From: Acidimicrobiales bacterium
GTDB taxonomy: Bacteria > Actinomycetota > Acidimicrobiia > Acidimicrobiales > RAAP-2
Length of the DNA: 64,000 nucleotides
Assembly (NCBI GenBank): GCA_015478655.1
Contig: JADMIJ010000005.1
Span: forward strand, 35,188-99,187
Direction of reading: 5' to 3'
The position numbers and the translations under genes are program-made. Below the pieces are notes generated by a model that was not told the DNA's origin, searched no databases, and was given only the letters and a program-made list of their open reading frames with translations. Of this stretch, positions 16,490 to 25,082 are shown in pieces (position 1 is the first letter of the stretch; the number at the start of each line of letters is the position of its first letter).

Positions 16490-16993
16490 ATGGGTGGCGC
16501 GGTTGGCCGGATCAGGCCGGAAGCACTGACACCGGAGGCATGGGCCCCGTTCGGCTGGGTTCCGGTGTGCGACACCGACCCGGAGGACGGAACCGGGCGA
16601 TTGTCGTTCGCCTGGGACGACGTCCACGTCAATCTCATCGGCCATCGCCGCGACGAGGTGCCGGCCGTCGACGGGGGTCTGCGGTGCGAGGTCCTCTTCC
16701 GGCACGCCACCCATACGCAGGTGGTGATGCCTCTCGATGTGGCCGCGGTGGTCGTGGTCGCACCGGCGGGAGCGGATCTGGACAGCCCCGGAGGGTGGGA
16801 GGCGATCCGTGCGTTCACCCTGCCCGTACTGTCGTCCGTGGTGCTGCACCGCGGGACCTGGCACTGGGGCCCCTATCCGGTCGACGCCGAGTCGGTCCAG
16901 CTCTTCAACGTCCAAGGGCTCCGTTACCGCGAGGACAACGACAGCATCGACCTGGCGGCCCTGGGGGAGTCCGTGGACGTGTTGCTCGTCTGA
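16490..16993 (+). CDS. ureidoglycolate lyase (AllA)-like protein
   Basis: A 167-residue protein of the ureidoglycolate lyase family, whose founder splits ureidoglycolate to glyoxylate and urea at the end of purine/allantoin breakdown. LFRHATHTQVVMPLD, VVVAPAG and VVLHRGTWHWGPYPV match the conserved cupin-like core and its metal-binding His residues. No other allantoin gene is present, so the substrate may differ. GGAGG lies just before the ATG. The gene is monocistronic and governed by a promoter overlapped by operator site 2. Confidence 0.72.
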   Translation: MGGAVGRIRPEALTPEAWAPFGWVPVCDTDPEDGTGRLSFAWDDVHVNLIGHRRDEVPAVDGGLRCEVLFRHATHTQVVMPLDVAAVVVVAPAGADLDSPGGWEAIRAFTLPVLSSVVLHRGTWHWGPYPVDAESVQLFNVQGLRYREDNDSIDLAALGESVDVLLV

Positions 16994-17029
16994 CCCCGCC
17001 CGGGTCCCGACCGGTGGTCCGCTTCGCGC

Positions 17030-17800
17030 TCAGCCGGGTGAGGAGGGGAAGAGGGCCCGGTGGACCATGGTCGTCAGCGTGTCGAGAGCGGCCTCATCGG
17101 TCGGCTCGCCCATGAAGTCCCGCATGAAATGAAATCGGTCGAGCATGGCGATGACTGCCATCCCGGCCACTTCGGGGTCGAGGTCCCCGGTCGGGCCGGC
17201 GGAGGCGATCCGCGACGCCATGGCGTGGATGTGGGCGGCCACCATCCTCCGGTTCTGGTCACCGACGACGGGGTCGATGGAGGCCAGGTCGGTCCACGAC
17301 CGGAACAGGGGCGCGTACCGGGACCACAGTGCTGAATAGTCCGCCACCCACTGGCGCAGGTTGTCCCAGCTCTCGATATCGAGCTTGCTGCCCGCCTCCG
17401 AGACGGCGTAGAGGCTCGAGGCCTCGGAGGTCGCTTCGATGGTGAGGGCCCGGATCAGGTCCTCCTTGTTCGAGAAGTACAGATAGAAGGTGCCATGGGA
17501 GGTGTTGGCGATGTCGACGACGTCTTTGACCCGTGTGCCGTGGTACCCCCGCTCGTCGATCGCCTCCATGGCGGCGTCGAGAAGATTGCGCATGGTTTGC
17601 CGGCCCTGGCTTCGCAGCGCCCGCTTGCTGGCCGGAACGCCGACCGCCGAGGCATCCGCCGGCGCTCCGTCCACCAGCGCGCCATCCCCAGGTTGCGGGG
17701 GAGTTGAGGGCGGCCGCGGGTTACGCGACGCCGACCCGGTTGCCGGCCCCCTCGGGGGCCGTCGGGGCCGATCGGGTCCCTTGCCTGCGGTTTTGGCCAT
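17030..17800 (-). CDS. TetR family transcriptional regulator
   Basis: A 256-residue TetR-type repressor. The DNA-binding domain lies at about 66-122, with the recognition region TRVKDVVDIANTSHGTFYLYFSNKEDLIRAL. The rest is a ligand-binding helical domain. The first 55 residues are Pro/Arg/Ala-rich and probably disordered, longer than usual for the family. It begins 30 bases after livF on the same strand, so it is the last gene of the importer operon. A TGAY-N6-GTCA palindrome overlaps the promoter of that operon, so autoregulation is likely. Acyl-CoA or free acid ligands are typical; the ligand here is unknown. Confidence 0.9.
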   Translation of the reverse strand: MAKTAGKGPDRPRRPPRGPATGSASRNPRPPSTPPQPGDGALVDGAPADASAVGVPASKRALRSQGRQTMRNLLDAAMEAIDERGYHGTRVKDVVDIANTSHGTFYLYFSNKEDLIRALTIEATSEASSLYAVSEAGSKLDIESWDNLRQWVADYSALWSRYAPLFRSWTDLASIDPVVGDQNRRMVAAHIHAMASRIASAGPTGDLDPEVAGMAVIAMLDRFHFMRDFMGEPTDEAALDTLTTMVHRALFPSSPG

Positions 17801-17830
17801 TGGAGGCTCGGAGTCGTCCGTTCGCCGCCC

Positions 17831-18616
17831 CTACCCGGGCGACGGTCCGCCTGTGCGACTGGTCATGAGCTGCTCCATTGCTTCCTTCGCCTGACCCGCG
17901 GGCCCCGAATACGCCACCGTGCCGTGCTCGAGGATCACTGCCGTCTGGGCCAGCGCCACGGCCCGGTCCACCTGCTGCTCGACCACCAGCAGGGCGGTGC
18001 CGGCCTCGTTGATCCTCCGGAGTCCCTCATAGACCGTTTCGATGACCACGGGGGCCAGTCCGAGCGAGAGCTCGTCGGCCACGAACAGACGGGGTGGCGC
18101 CACCAGGACCTTGGCCAGGGACAGCAGCCGTTGCTGACCTCCCGACAGCGTGCCCCCGCGCTGCTTGCGGCGCTCGCCCAGCACGGGGAACCCCTGGTAA
18201 GCCCGGTCGAGGGCGTCCTGCACCTGCTTGCGCCCGAGCCGTTGCCGAAAGGCCAGCACCAGGTTCTCCTCGACGGTGAGGTTGGCGAAGATCCCGCGGC
18301 CCTCGGGAACGTGGGCCATGCCGGCCCGGGCGATCCGGTAGGCCGCCTGTCCGGTGACGTCCTTCCCGCCCGTGCGGATGGCACCGCTGGTGCTGGGCAT
18401 CAGCCCGCTCACCACCCGGGCCACCGTGGACTTGCCCGCACCGTTGGAGCCGAGCAGCGCGGTGATGCCACCGGCGGGCACGGCAAAGGAGATGTCGAAG
18501 AGGGCGCGATAGGGCCCGTAGGCCGCGCTCACGTGGTCCACCTCCAGGGCATGTGGAGCGCTGTCGGGCGCGGGCCGGTTGCCGTTGGGACTGGCGGTGC
18601 CCGCGGTCTCGATCAT
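17831..18616 (-). CDS. livF: branched-chain amino acid-type ABC transporter ATPase LivF
   Basis: A 261-residue ATPase that powers the neighbouring permease. Walker A GSNGAGKST is at 56-64, the Q-loop follows, the signature LSGGQQR is at 157-163 and Walker B LFVADE is at 177-182 with the LivF-type continuation LSLGLAP. An extension of about 22 residues precedes the core. The start overlaps the livG stop by four bases, so the two are translationally coupled. In actinobacteria such systems import amino acids, amides, urea or aromatic and steroid-type acids. Confidence 0.92.
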   Translation of the reverse strand: MIETAGTASPNGNRPAPDSAPHALEVDHVSAAYGPYRALFDISFAVPAGGITALLGSNGAGKSTVARVVSGLMPSTSGAIRTGGKDVTGQAAYRIARAGMAHVPEGRGIFANLTVEENLVLAFRQRLGRKQVQDALDRAYQGFPVLGERRKQRGGTLSGGQQRLLSLAKVLVAPPRLFVADELSLGLAPVVIETVYEGLRRINEAGTALLVVEQQVDRAVALAQTAVILEHGTVAYSGPAGQAKEAMEQLMTSRTGGPSPG

Positions 18617-19431
18617 TCGCTGATCCCGAGATAGGCGTCGCGCACCCGGGGGTCGGCCATCACCTCGTCGAACGTGCCCTCGGCCACCCGGCTGCCGAGG
18701 TCCATGACAATGGTCCGGTCCACCACCGCGCCGACCATGGTGAGGTCGTGCTCGACCAGGAGCACGGCCATGCCGTGCTCCTTCTGCAGGGTGCGGAGCA
18801 CGCCGGCCAGCTCCTTGGTCTCCTGCACGTCGAGACCCGAGGAGGGCTCGTCGGCCAACAGGAGCATCGGGTCCCCGACCAGGGCCCGGGCCAGCTCGAC
18901 GAGCCGGCACAAACCGAGGCCGAGGGCGCTCACCGGGGTGTCACCCCGATCAGCGATGCCGATGAGCTCGAGCACGTTGGCCACCCGGGCCAGCTCGTCG
19001 GCGGCCGGCTTGCTCTTGTGGCACAGGTCACGCCACAGCCGCCCGTCACCGCGCCGGGCTCGTTCGGCCACGAGAAGGTGTTGTCGCACGGTCATGTCCG
19101 GGAAGACCTCGACCCGCTGGTAGGTCCGCCCGATCCCGAGCCGGGCCCGTTGGTAGACGGCCAACCCGTCGATGGCCGTGCCGGACAGCTCGACCCGCCC
19201 GCGCTCGGGGCGGAGCTGCCCGCAGATGCAATTGAACAGGGTGGTCTTACCCGCCCCATTGGGGCCGACCAGGCCGACGCTCTCGCCGGCCGACACCGTC
19301 AAGCTCATGTTGCTGACGGCGGCGATGCCTCCGAACGACTTGGAGACGTCGGTGACTTGTAGCAGCGGTCGCCCGGGCGGTCCCGCTCCGGCCCCGTTCT
19401 GAGCCACGTCGACTCGCCAACCGTCGGTCAT
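18613..19431 (-). CDS. livG: branched-chain amino acid-type ABC transporter ATPase LivG
   Basis: A 272-residue ATPase partner of LivF. Walker A GPNGAGKTT is at 56-64 and Walker B LLLADEPSSGLD is intact. The ABC signature is degenerate, SALGLGLCRLVELARAL in place of LSxGxxR, so one of the two composite ATP sites may be weak. The start overlaps the permease stop by four bases. The switch His is present in LLVEHDL. Confidence 0.92.
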   Translation of the reverse strand: MTDGWRVDVAQNGAGAGPPGRPLLQVTDVSKSFGGIAAVSNMSLTVSAGESVGLVGPNGAGKTTLFNCICGQLRPERGRVELSGTAIDGLAVYQRARLGIGRTYQRVEVFPDMTVRQHLLVAERARRGDGRLWRDLCHKSKPAADELARVANVLELIGIADRGDTPVSALGLGLCRLVELARALVGDPMLLLADEPSSGLDVQETKELAGVLRTLQKEHGMAVLLVEHDLTMVGAVVDRTIVMDLGSRVAEGTFDEVMADPRVRDAYLGISE

Positions 19432-21491
19432 GGCCCGGCTCTCCCCGGCCGCTCGGAGGCCGAGGGGTCGATGCGAACCTGTCCGACGGCCGTCGGACTC
19501 GGGCCCGCTTCCGACGGGGCCGTAACCGGCGGCCCGAGCGACACCGGTACCGCGGCGTGGCGGTCACCGAAGAGCAGTTGTTCCATGCGGAGCGTCCATT
19601 TGCTCTTCTGGAACTCGAGGATGCCCTCGGGGTGGTTGGCGTACTGGAGCGCACCGAAGGCGAAGAGGACGATGACCAGGCTCTCGCCGCCCACCCGGGC
19701 GGGCAGGTAGGTCAGGAGCTGTTGGATGACCACAAAGGCGAAGCCGGCATTGATGGCCCCCTCCACCGTGCTGACCCCGGTGGTGACCACGATGACGACG
19801 AAGACCAGGGAGAACTGGTAGTTGAACTGGGCGGCGTTGACGGTCTGCTGCTGGAGGATGAGCACGGTGCCGCCCAGTCCGGCCACCATCCCCGAGAGGG
19901 CGAAGATCAGTACCCGCTGCCAGGTGAGGTTGATGCCGAGGCCGGCCGCCGCCGTCTCGCTGCCTCGCATGGCCGACAGGTACTGGCCCGTGGTGCCGCT
20001 GCGCACCAGCAGTACGCCGATGGTGCAGACCACCAGTACCAGAATGCTGAGAACGAACAGGGCGTGCCCGTTGGGGTTGAAGATGCCGAGCCCTATCCAC
20101 TTGGACTGCACACTCAGGGCCGCGCCGTTGCTGATCGTGCCCTGGGTGAACACCGAGTTGTCGAAGAAGAGTGCGGCGGCGATGGTCATCAGCGCCAGGC
20201 CGAGTCCTTTGAGCCGGAGTGAGACGAGAGCCAGCACCACGGCCACGGCGCCGGCCAGCAGCATCCCGAACACGGCGCCGGCCAGGAGGCTCAGTCCGAG
20301 ATGGTTGGCCAGCTGGGCGGCGGTGAACGCGCCCACGCCGGCCAGGGTGGCCTGGCACAGCGAGAGCTGGCCACCCATTCCGGTGATGAGGGTGATGGAC
20401 AGGAAGATGATGGAGTAGGCCAGGCCGGCGTTGAACACGCTCTCCCAGGTGGCGGGGATCCAGGTGAGCATGGACACGCAGAACGCGGCCAGCAGCACAT
20501 ACCAGGCCGGGCGGATGACCCGGTTGAGTTGCGGGGCCCGCACGGCAGCGGTGGTCGGCGGTGTCGGTGGGTCGACCGAGGCCAGGGGGTCCTTCGATTC
20601 GTCCAGGCTCCGCATGCCCGGCACGAACAGCAGGGCGCCCACCAGGACGATGAACGGCAGCGATGGGAGCACTGCGGCCGACAGTGTGCTGGAGGAGGGA
20701 AGGTACCCTTGCAGCAACGTCGAGGCCACGCCCATGAGGATCCCGACCAGGGCGGCGAGGGGCAGGGAGCGGAGGGACGCCCAGGCCGCGGCGGCGAAGG
20801 CGGCGACCAACAGGGTGGCGTAGTCCTGGGCCTGGAGTTGCCCGTAGATGGGTGCCAGCATGACCCCGGCCAAACCGGCCAGGAAACTCGAGATGGCCCA
20901 GGCCGTGGCCACCACGGCACTCGAATTGACCCCGTCCAGCGCAACCAGCCGCCGGCTCTCGACCGCACCCCGCATCTGCAGCCCGAGGTTGGTGAAGCGC
21001 ATGAGGACGACGAGGGCGACGAGCACGACTGCCGTGATGACGAACGAGCTCAGGTAGATCCCGTTGATGGGCTGGCTCACCACCCGGAAGTAGACGGTGT
21101 TCGGGTCGAACAGGATGCTCGGCGAGTTGAACTGGTTCTGGTTGCCGAAGAGCACCGGCAGTAGAGCCGGGATGCCGACGAACAAGCTGATCCCCATGAC
21201 TAGCTTGGCGGTGGTGTTGGTGCTCGGGATCTTGCGGAACAGCAATCGGTCGAAGATCAGTCCGAGGGCGGGGGCCAGGATGACCACCGACAGGAAGAAG
21301 GCTAGCCAGATGGGCATGTGCTCGTTCTGGACCAGCTTGGTATAGACGAAGGCCGAGGTGTAGGCCTGGGCACCGAAGGCGAAGTTGAACACCCCGGTGG
21401 CCTGGTAGGTGAGCACCAGGCTGACGGCCACGATGGCGTAGGTGCAGCCGTAGGGGACGCCGGGGATGGCGAAGCCGAGGAAGTGCTCCAC
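19428..21491 (-). CDS. fused LivH-LivM ABC transporter permease
   Basis: A 687-residue membrane protein joining both permease subunits of a branched-chain amino acid-type importer. Residues 1 to about 295 resemble LivH (VPYGCTYAIVAVSLVLTYQATGVFNFAFGA). A polar Pro-rich linker follows at about 295-330. The LivM half has TGMGGQLSLCQATLAGVGAFTAA and the cytoplasmic coupling helix region LSAMRGSETAAAGLGIN. Around 17-18 membrane segments are expected. The C-terminal 60 residues are polar. The fusion is known in actinobacteria. It is coupled to livG by a four-base overlap. Confidence 0.9.
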   Translation of the reverse strand: MEHFLGFAIPGVPYGCTYAIVAVSLVLTYQATGVFNFAFGAQAYTSAFVYTKLVQNEHMPIWLAFFLSVVILAPALGLIFDRLLFRKIPSTNTTAKLVMGISLFVGIPALLPVLFGNQNQFNSPSILFDPNTVYFRVVSQPINGIYLSSFVITAVVLVALVVLMRFTNLGLQMRGAVESRRLVALDGVNSSAVVATAWAISSFLAGLAGVMLAPIYGQLQAQDYATLLVAAFAAAAWASLRSLPLAALVGILMGVASTLLQGYLPSSSTLSAAVLPSLPFIVLVGALLFVPGMRSLDESKDPLASVDPPTPPTTAAVRAPQLNRVIRPAWYVLLAAFCVSMLTWIPATWESVFNAGLAYSIIFLSITLITGMGGQLSLCQATLAGVGAFTAAQLANHLGLSLLAGAVFGMLLAGAVAVVLALVSLRLKGLGLALMTIAAALFFDNSVFTQGTISNGAALSVQSKWIGLGIFNPNGHALFVLSILVLVVCTIGVLLVRSGTTGQYLSAMRGSETAAAGLGINLTWQRVLIFALSGMVAGLGGTVLILQQQTVNAAQFNYQFSLVFVVIVVTTGVSTVEGAINAGFAFVVIQQLLTYLPARVGGESLVIVLFAFGALQYANHPEGILEFQKSKWTLRMEQLLFGDRHAAVPVSLGPPVTAPSEAGPSPTAVGQVRIDPSASERPGRAGP

Positions 21492-21532
21492 TTCCCGACC
21501 GCCCTAGCCCTTCTCGCCGATGGCGGCGATGG

Positions 21533-22891
21533 TCACGTTCCCGGGGTCCCGGCGGGGGGCGTTGCCAACACGGGGTTCGTCAGGCTGACGTCCTTGGCGA
21601 AGCAAACGATCGTCTGTGGCGGCTTGGCCACGGCGGGGACGAACTTGGTCCCGCTCACCTTGACGAAGGCCGAGCAGCCCGGAAACGAGGTGAGCGTGTT
21701 CGTGTGGAGCTTCGTCCAGTCAACGGTCGACGAGACGCCGCCGGCGGTGAAGTTGGTGAGCGTATTGATCTGGTTGATGACGTTGGCCTGGGTCAGGTTG
21801 TTCCCGGCCATTCTGATGCCCTGGACCAGCAAGGCGGCCGACTCCCATCCCTGGAGGGCCAGGAGCGAGTAGGCGTTCGCAGGCGAGTACTTGTTCATGG
21901 CGGCCAGGTACTGGTCCATGCCCGGGTACTTCCCCGGGTAGGCCGTGGCCACCTGGAACGGGACATTGCCGTTGAGATTGAAATAGACGCCCTGCATGAG
22001 ATTGCTGTACTGGCTGAGGAGGGCATTGTCGTAGCCGCTGAACCACAGCTGGTGGACATTGAGGCCGTACTGCTTGATGGCCCGGGCCAGGGTGACATTG
22101 TCCGAGCTCTGCATGCAGGTGAAGACGAAGTCCGCCCCTGCCTGCTGCATCCGCTGGACGGCCGGGGTGTAGTCGCCCCCGAGCGACTCGTCGAGGTTGG
22201 TGTAGACCACCTTGATCCCGGCCGCCTGGAGCTTCTGGGCGCTGGTGTGGCAGGCGGCGTAGGACGAGGTGATGGCCGGCCCATAGCTCATGACCACCGC
22301 CGACTTGGCGTTGAGCTGCTTCATCAGGTAGGCGATGCTCTGGGCCCCGTAGTTGTAGTCCTGGGTCGAGCCGCCGGCCCCGAAGAGATTCGGATCCGGC
22401 GTCCAGTTGCCACTGGTGTTGTAGCCGAAGGTCGGGGTCTTGGTCTGGACGAAGAGGCCGGGTGTGAAGAAGAAGGTGGAGATGAAGGCGGCGAACACCC
22501 CGTCCTGCTGGATGAGGGTGTGCGACAGCTGGTTGAAGGAGGTGCCGGCGTCATCGAGGTTGGCGGTCAGGACGATCTTGCGTCCGCCGACACCGCCGTT
22601 GGCGTTCACGGTGTTGAGATAGGCCTGGATCCCGGGGACGAAGGAGGCAAAATCTGCGGCGATGGACCCGGTGAGGGAGGCGATCGAACCCACACTGATT
22701 TGGGTGGCCGTGACTCCAGGCGCTGGCCCACTGGCGGTGCCCGACGTGGACGACGAACCCGAGGACGGTTTGGCGGTGGTGGTGCTGGGGGAGGTCGAAC
22801 TGGAGCAACTGGCGATCAGTGCCGAGGCGAGCAGTACCGCGCCGATGGCGGCCGGAACTCGTACCTTTGATCCACCCGTGCGGTGTCGCAT
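21533..22891 (-). CDS. ABC transporter substrate-binding lipoprotein
   Basis: A 452-residue extracytoplasmic binding protein of the LivK/amide type. The signal peptide ends in a lipobox IASC with the lipidated Cys29, followed by a Ser/Thr-rich linker. Then VTATQISVGSIASLTGSIAADF starts the type I periplasmic-binding fold, and NANGGVGGRKIVL and FVFTCMQSSDNVTLARAIKQYGL are typical. I chose the ATG just after GGGGGATAT and just before the positively charged signal n-region; the long open frame upstream overlaps the promoter. It is the first gene of the importer operon and is divergent from the exporter. Confidence 0.92.
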   Translation of the reverse strand: MRHRTGGSKVRVPAAIGAVLLASALIASCSSSTSPSTTTAKPSSGSSSTSGTASGPAPGVTATQISVGSIASLTGSIAADFASFVPGIQAYLNTVNANGGVGGRKIVLTANLDDAGTSFNQLSHTLIQQDGVFAAFISTFFFTPGLFVQTKTPTFGYNTSGNWTPDPNLFGAGGSTQDYNYGAQSIAYLMKQLNAKSAVVMSYGPAITSSYAACHTSAQKLQAAGIKVVYTNLDESLGGDYTPAVQRMQQAGADFVFTCMQSSDNVTLARAIKQYGLNVHQLWFSGYDNALLSQYSNLMQGVYFNLNGNVPFQVATAYPGKYPGMDQYLAAMNKYSPANAYSLLALQGWESAALLVQGIRMAGNNLTQANVINQINTLTNFTAGGVSSTVDWTKLHTNTLTSFPGCSAFVKVSGTKFVPAVAKPPQTIVCFAKDVSLTNPVLATPPAGTPGT

Positions 22892-23041
22892 ATATCCCCC
22901 ATGTTCTGTGCGTGGTGCCGCTGATCGGAACCTATCGTGCCTCTCGGCATGCCCCCAAGACTGGTCAGCGCCACCTTCATCGGTCCGCAGGTTGCGGTGC
23001 CAATGACGAAGGTAACCGAAACCGGTCCGATGTGCTTTGTA

Positions 23042-23055
23042 TGATAACCGTGTCA
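23042..23055. promoter_or_regulatory. palindromic operator TGAY-N6-GTCA over a divergent promoter (site 3)
   Basis: TGATAACCGTGTCA, one mismatch to TGAC-N6-GTCA. It overlaps TATGAT on the plus strand (23040-23045) and TATCAT on the minus strand (23041-23046), so one bound repressor could block both the exporter and the importer operon. The rest of this 290-base gap shows no gene. Confidence 0.55.
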
Positions 23056-23181
23056 GAGTTCGCGGTGCTGAAGGTAGCTCAAACGGGGCGACACCCTCTT
23101 CACCTGACCAACGCTCTGTTGCACCCCCCGGTGGTCGGTCGGTGCGGAGCGGATTGCCCAGGCAGAGAAGAGACGGTGCCA

Positions 23182-24177
23182 ATGGATGTCGACGACAAGG
23201 ACCCGGAGGTGGCCGTGGAGGTTGCCGACCTGGTCAAGCGCTACCCGAAGGCGCCGGTCGATTCGGTTGGAGGCATCAGCTTCGGTGTCCGACGGGGCGA
23301 AGTGTTCGGCTTTCTAGGGCCGAATGGCGCCGGCAAGACCACGACCATCGGGATCCTCACCACCAGGATCCGACCCACGGCCGGTCGTGCCCGGGTCGCC
23401 GGGGTCGATGTGATGGCCGACCCTGTGGGTGCCCGGCGGGTGCTCGGGGTGGTCCCCCAGCAGAACAACCTCGACCGCTCCCTGTCGGTGCGCCAGAACC
23501 TGCTGTTCCACGCCAGTTACCACGGTGTGCCCCGCGCCGTCAGGAAGACACGGGCGGACGAATTGTTGGCCCAGTTCGGGTTGGCCGACCGGCCCAACGG
23601 GAGGCCGGATGATTTCTCCGGGGGGCAGATCCAACGCATGATGATCGCCCGGGCCCTCATGCACGACCCGACGGTGCTGTTCCTCGACGAGCCCTCGACC
23701 GGCCTCGATCCGGCCGCCCGGCTCTTCACGTGGGAGCGGGTCGCCCAGCTCAAGGCGGAGGGGACCACGGTGGTGATCACCACCCACGACATGGAGGAGG
23801 CGGCGACGTTGAGCGACCGGGTGGCGATCATCGACCACGGAAAGCTCCTGGCCCTCGACACCCCCAACGCCTTGGTGAGGGGCATGGCCGGCGAGCGCAC
23901 ACTCGACTGTCTGGTTGAGGCGGAGCATGCTTCCGACCCGGCCGCCGTCCATGGGCCGCTCGACGGGCTTGCCGCCGTCGACCGGGTGGAGGAGCTCGAC
24001 GATCCCGAGGTGAGCGGATGGCGCTTCCGGGTCTACGTCCAGTCCGATCCGGCCTCGCTGGTGGCGCTCGTCGCGCAGGTCATCAGTGACGCCGGCGCTC
24101 GGCTTGTCGACGTCCGTCTCGGTGAGCCGACGCTCGAGGACGTCTTCATCCACCTCACCGGCAGGTCGTTGCGATGA
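23182..24177 (+). CDS. ABC transporter ATP-binding protein (DrrA-like exporter)
   Basis: A 331-residue ATPase of the drug/lipid exporter DrrA type. Walker A GPNGAGKTTT, VVPQQNNLD (Q-loop), the signature FSGGQIQRMMIARAL and Walker B VLFLDEPSTGLD are all intact. The C-terminal 90 residues form the usual regulatory extension ending LEDVFIHLTGRSLR. The start at MDVDDKD follows a weak GAGAAGAG; a GTG two codons earlier is possible. It overlaps the permease gene by four bases. The proteins export hydrophobic compounds such as antibiotics, lipids or toxic pathway products. Confidence 0.92.
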   Translation: MDVDDKDPEVAVEVADLVKRYPKAPVDSVGGISFGVRRGEVFGFLGPNGAGKTTTIGILTTRIRPTAGRARVAGVDVMADPVGARRVLGVVPQQNNLDRSLSVRQNLLFHASYHGVPRAVRKTRADELLAQFGLADRPNGRPDDFSGGQIQRMMIARALMHDPTVLFLDEPSTGLDPAARLFTWERVAQLKAEGTTVVITTHDMEEAATLSDRVAIIDHGKLLALDTPNALVRGMAGERTLDCLVEAEHASDPAAVHGPLDGLAAVDRVEELDDPEVSGWRFRVYVQSDPASLVALVAQVISDAGARLVDVRLGEPTLEDVFIHLTGRSLR

Positions 24178-25010
24178 CCTCCGTGGCGGGTGGTGTTGGA
24201 GGGACAGTGACCACGGTGCGCGCCGGGCGCGGCCGCCCGTGGAGTCCGTGGCGGGCCTTCCTCGCCATTCTGCGTCGGGACCTCTACGTCACGGGCCGGG
24301 AGTTCCCGTTCTTCCTGGCCCAGGTGATCCTCCAGCCATTGTTCCTCCTCTTCGTATTCGGAAAGGTCCTCACCCAGCTCGGCTACGCACGGCCCGGTTA
24401 CGTGGACGTGCTCTTCCCGGGGCTGGTGGCATTGGCCGCCGTCCTCACCGGGTTCCAGAGCACCGCGCTCCCTCTGGTCATCGAGTTCTCCTACAGCAAC
24501 GAGATCGAGGACCGCTTGTTGGCACCGCTCCCCATCGGGGCGGTTGCCCTCGAGAAGGTGGTCGTCTCCGCCATGCGGGGAACGATCGCTGCCGCGGTCA
24601 TGTTTCCGATCGGGCTCTGGCTGCTCGGATCCATCCCATGGACCGCCGGAGCGGCCGTCGGCGTGTCGGTGATGACGGTCGTGGGCGCCCTCATCGGAGC
24701 GGCCATGGGACTCGTGCTGGGCACCTTCGTCTCGCCCAACCGCATCAATCTCACGTTTGCCCTGGTCACAACGCCGTTGTTGTTCACCGGGTCGAGTCAG
24801 TACCCCTGGCCTTCCCTCACCCACATCCGCTGGTTCCAGGTGGTCTCGGCCCTGAATCCGATGACCTACGTGAGCGAGGGACTCCGGGGCCTGATGGCCC
24901 CGAACGTGCCCCACATCCAGACGTGGATCTGTTTCGTTGCCGCCATCGGATCGCTGGTGGTGCTCACGGCGGTGGGCATGGTCGGCTTCCTGCGCCGGGC
25001 ATTGGGTTGA
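24174..25010 (+). CDS. ABC-2 type transporter permease (DrrB-like)
   Basis: A 278-residue ABC-2 membrane component with six predicted membrane segments. AFLAILRRDLYVTGREFPFFLAQ is the entry helix, VDVLFPGLVALAAVLTGF follows, and the conserved NPMTYVSEGLRGLM motif lies near the C-terminus. Together with the preceding ATPase it would make a homodimeric exporter. It is coupled to the ATPase by ATGA. The acyl-CoA synthetase gene follows after about 70 bases and may belong to the same transcript. Confidence 0.9.
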   Translation: MTSVAGGVGGTVTTVRAGRGRPWSPWRAFLAILRRDLYVTGREFPFFLAQVILQPLFLLFVFGKVLTQLGYARPGYVDVLFPGLVALAAVLTGFQSTALPLVIEFSYSNEIEDRLLAPLPIGAVALEKVVVSAMRGTIAAAVMFPIGLWLLGSIPWTAGAAVGVSVMTVVGALIGAAMGLVLGTFVSPNRINLTFALVTTPLLFTGSSQYPWPSLTHIRWFQVVSALNPMTYVSEGLRGLMAPNVPHIQTWICFVAAIGSLVVLTAVGMVGFLRRALG

Positions 25011-25082
25011 GCGCATGACGGCGGGTTCGACCAGAGTGGGGGTGCGAGCTGCATCGGACAGCACGGGAAGGGAGAGAGATCA

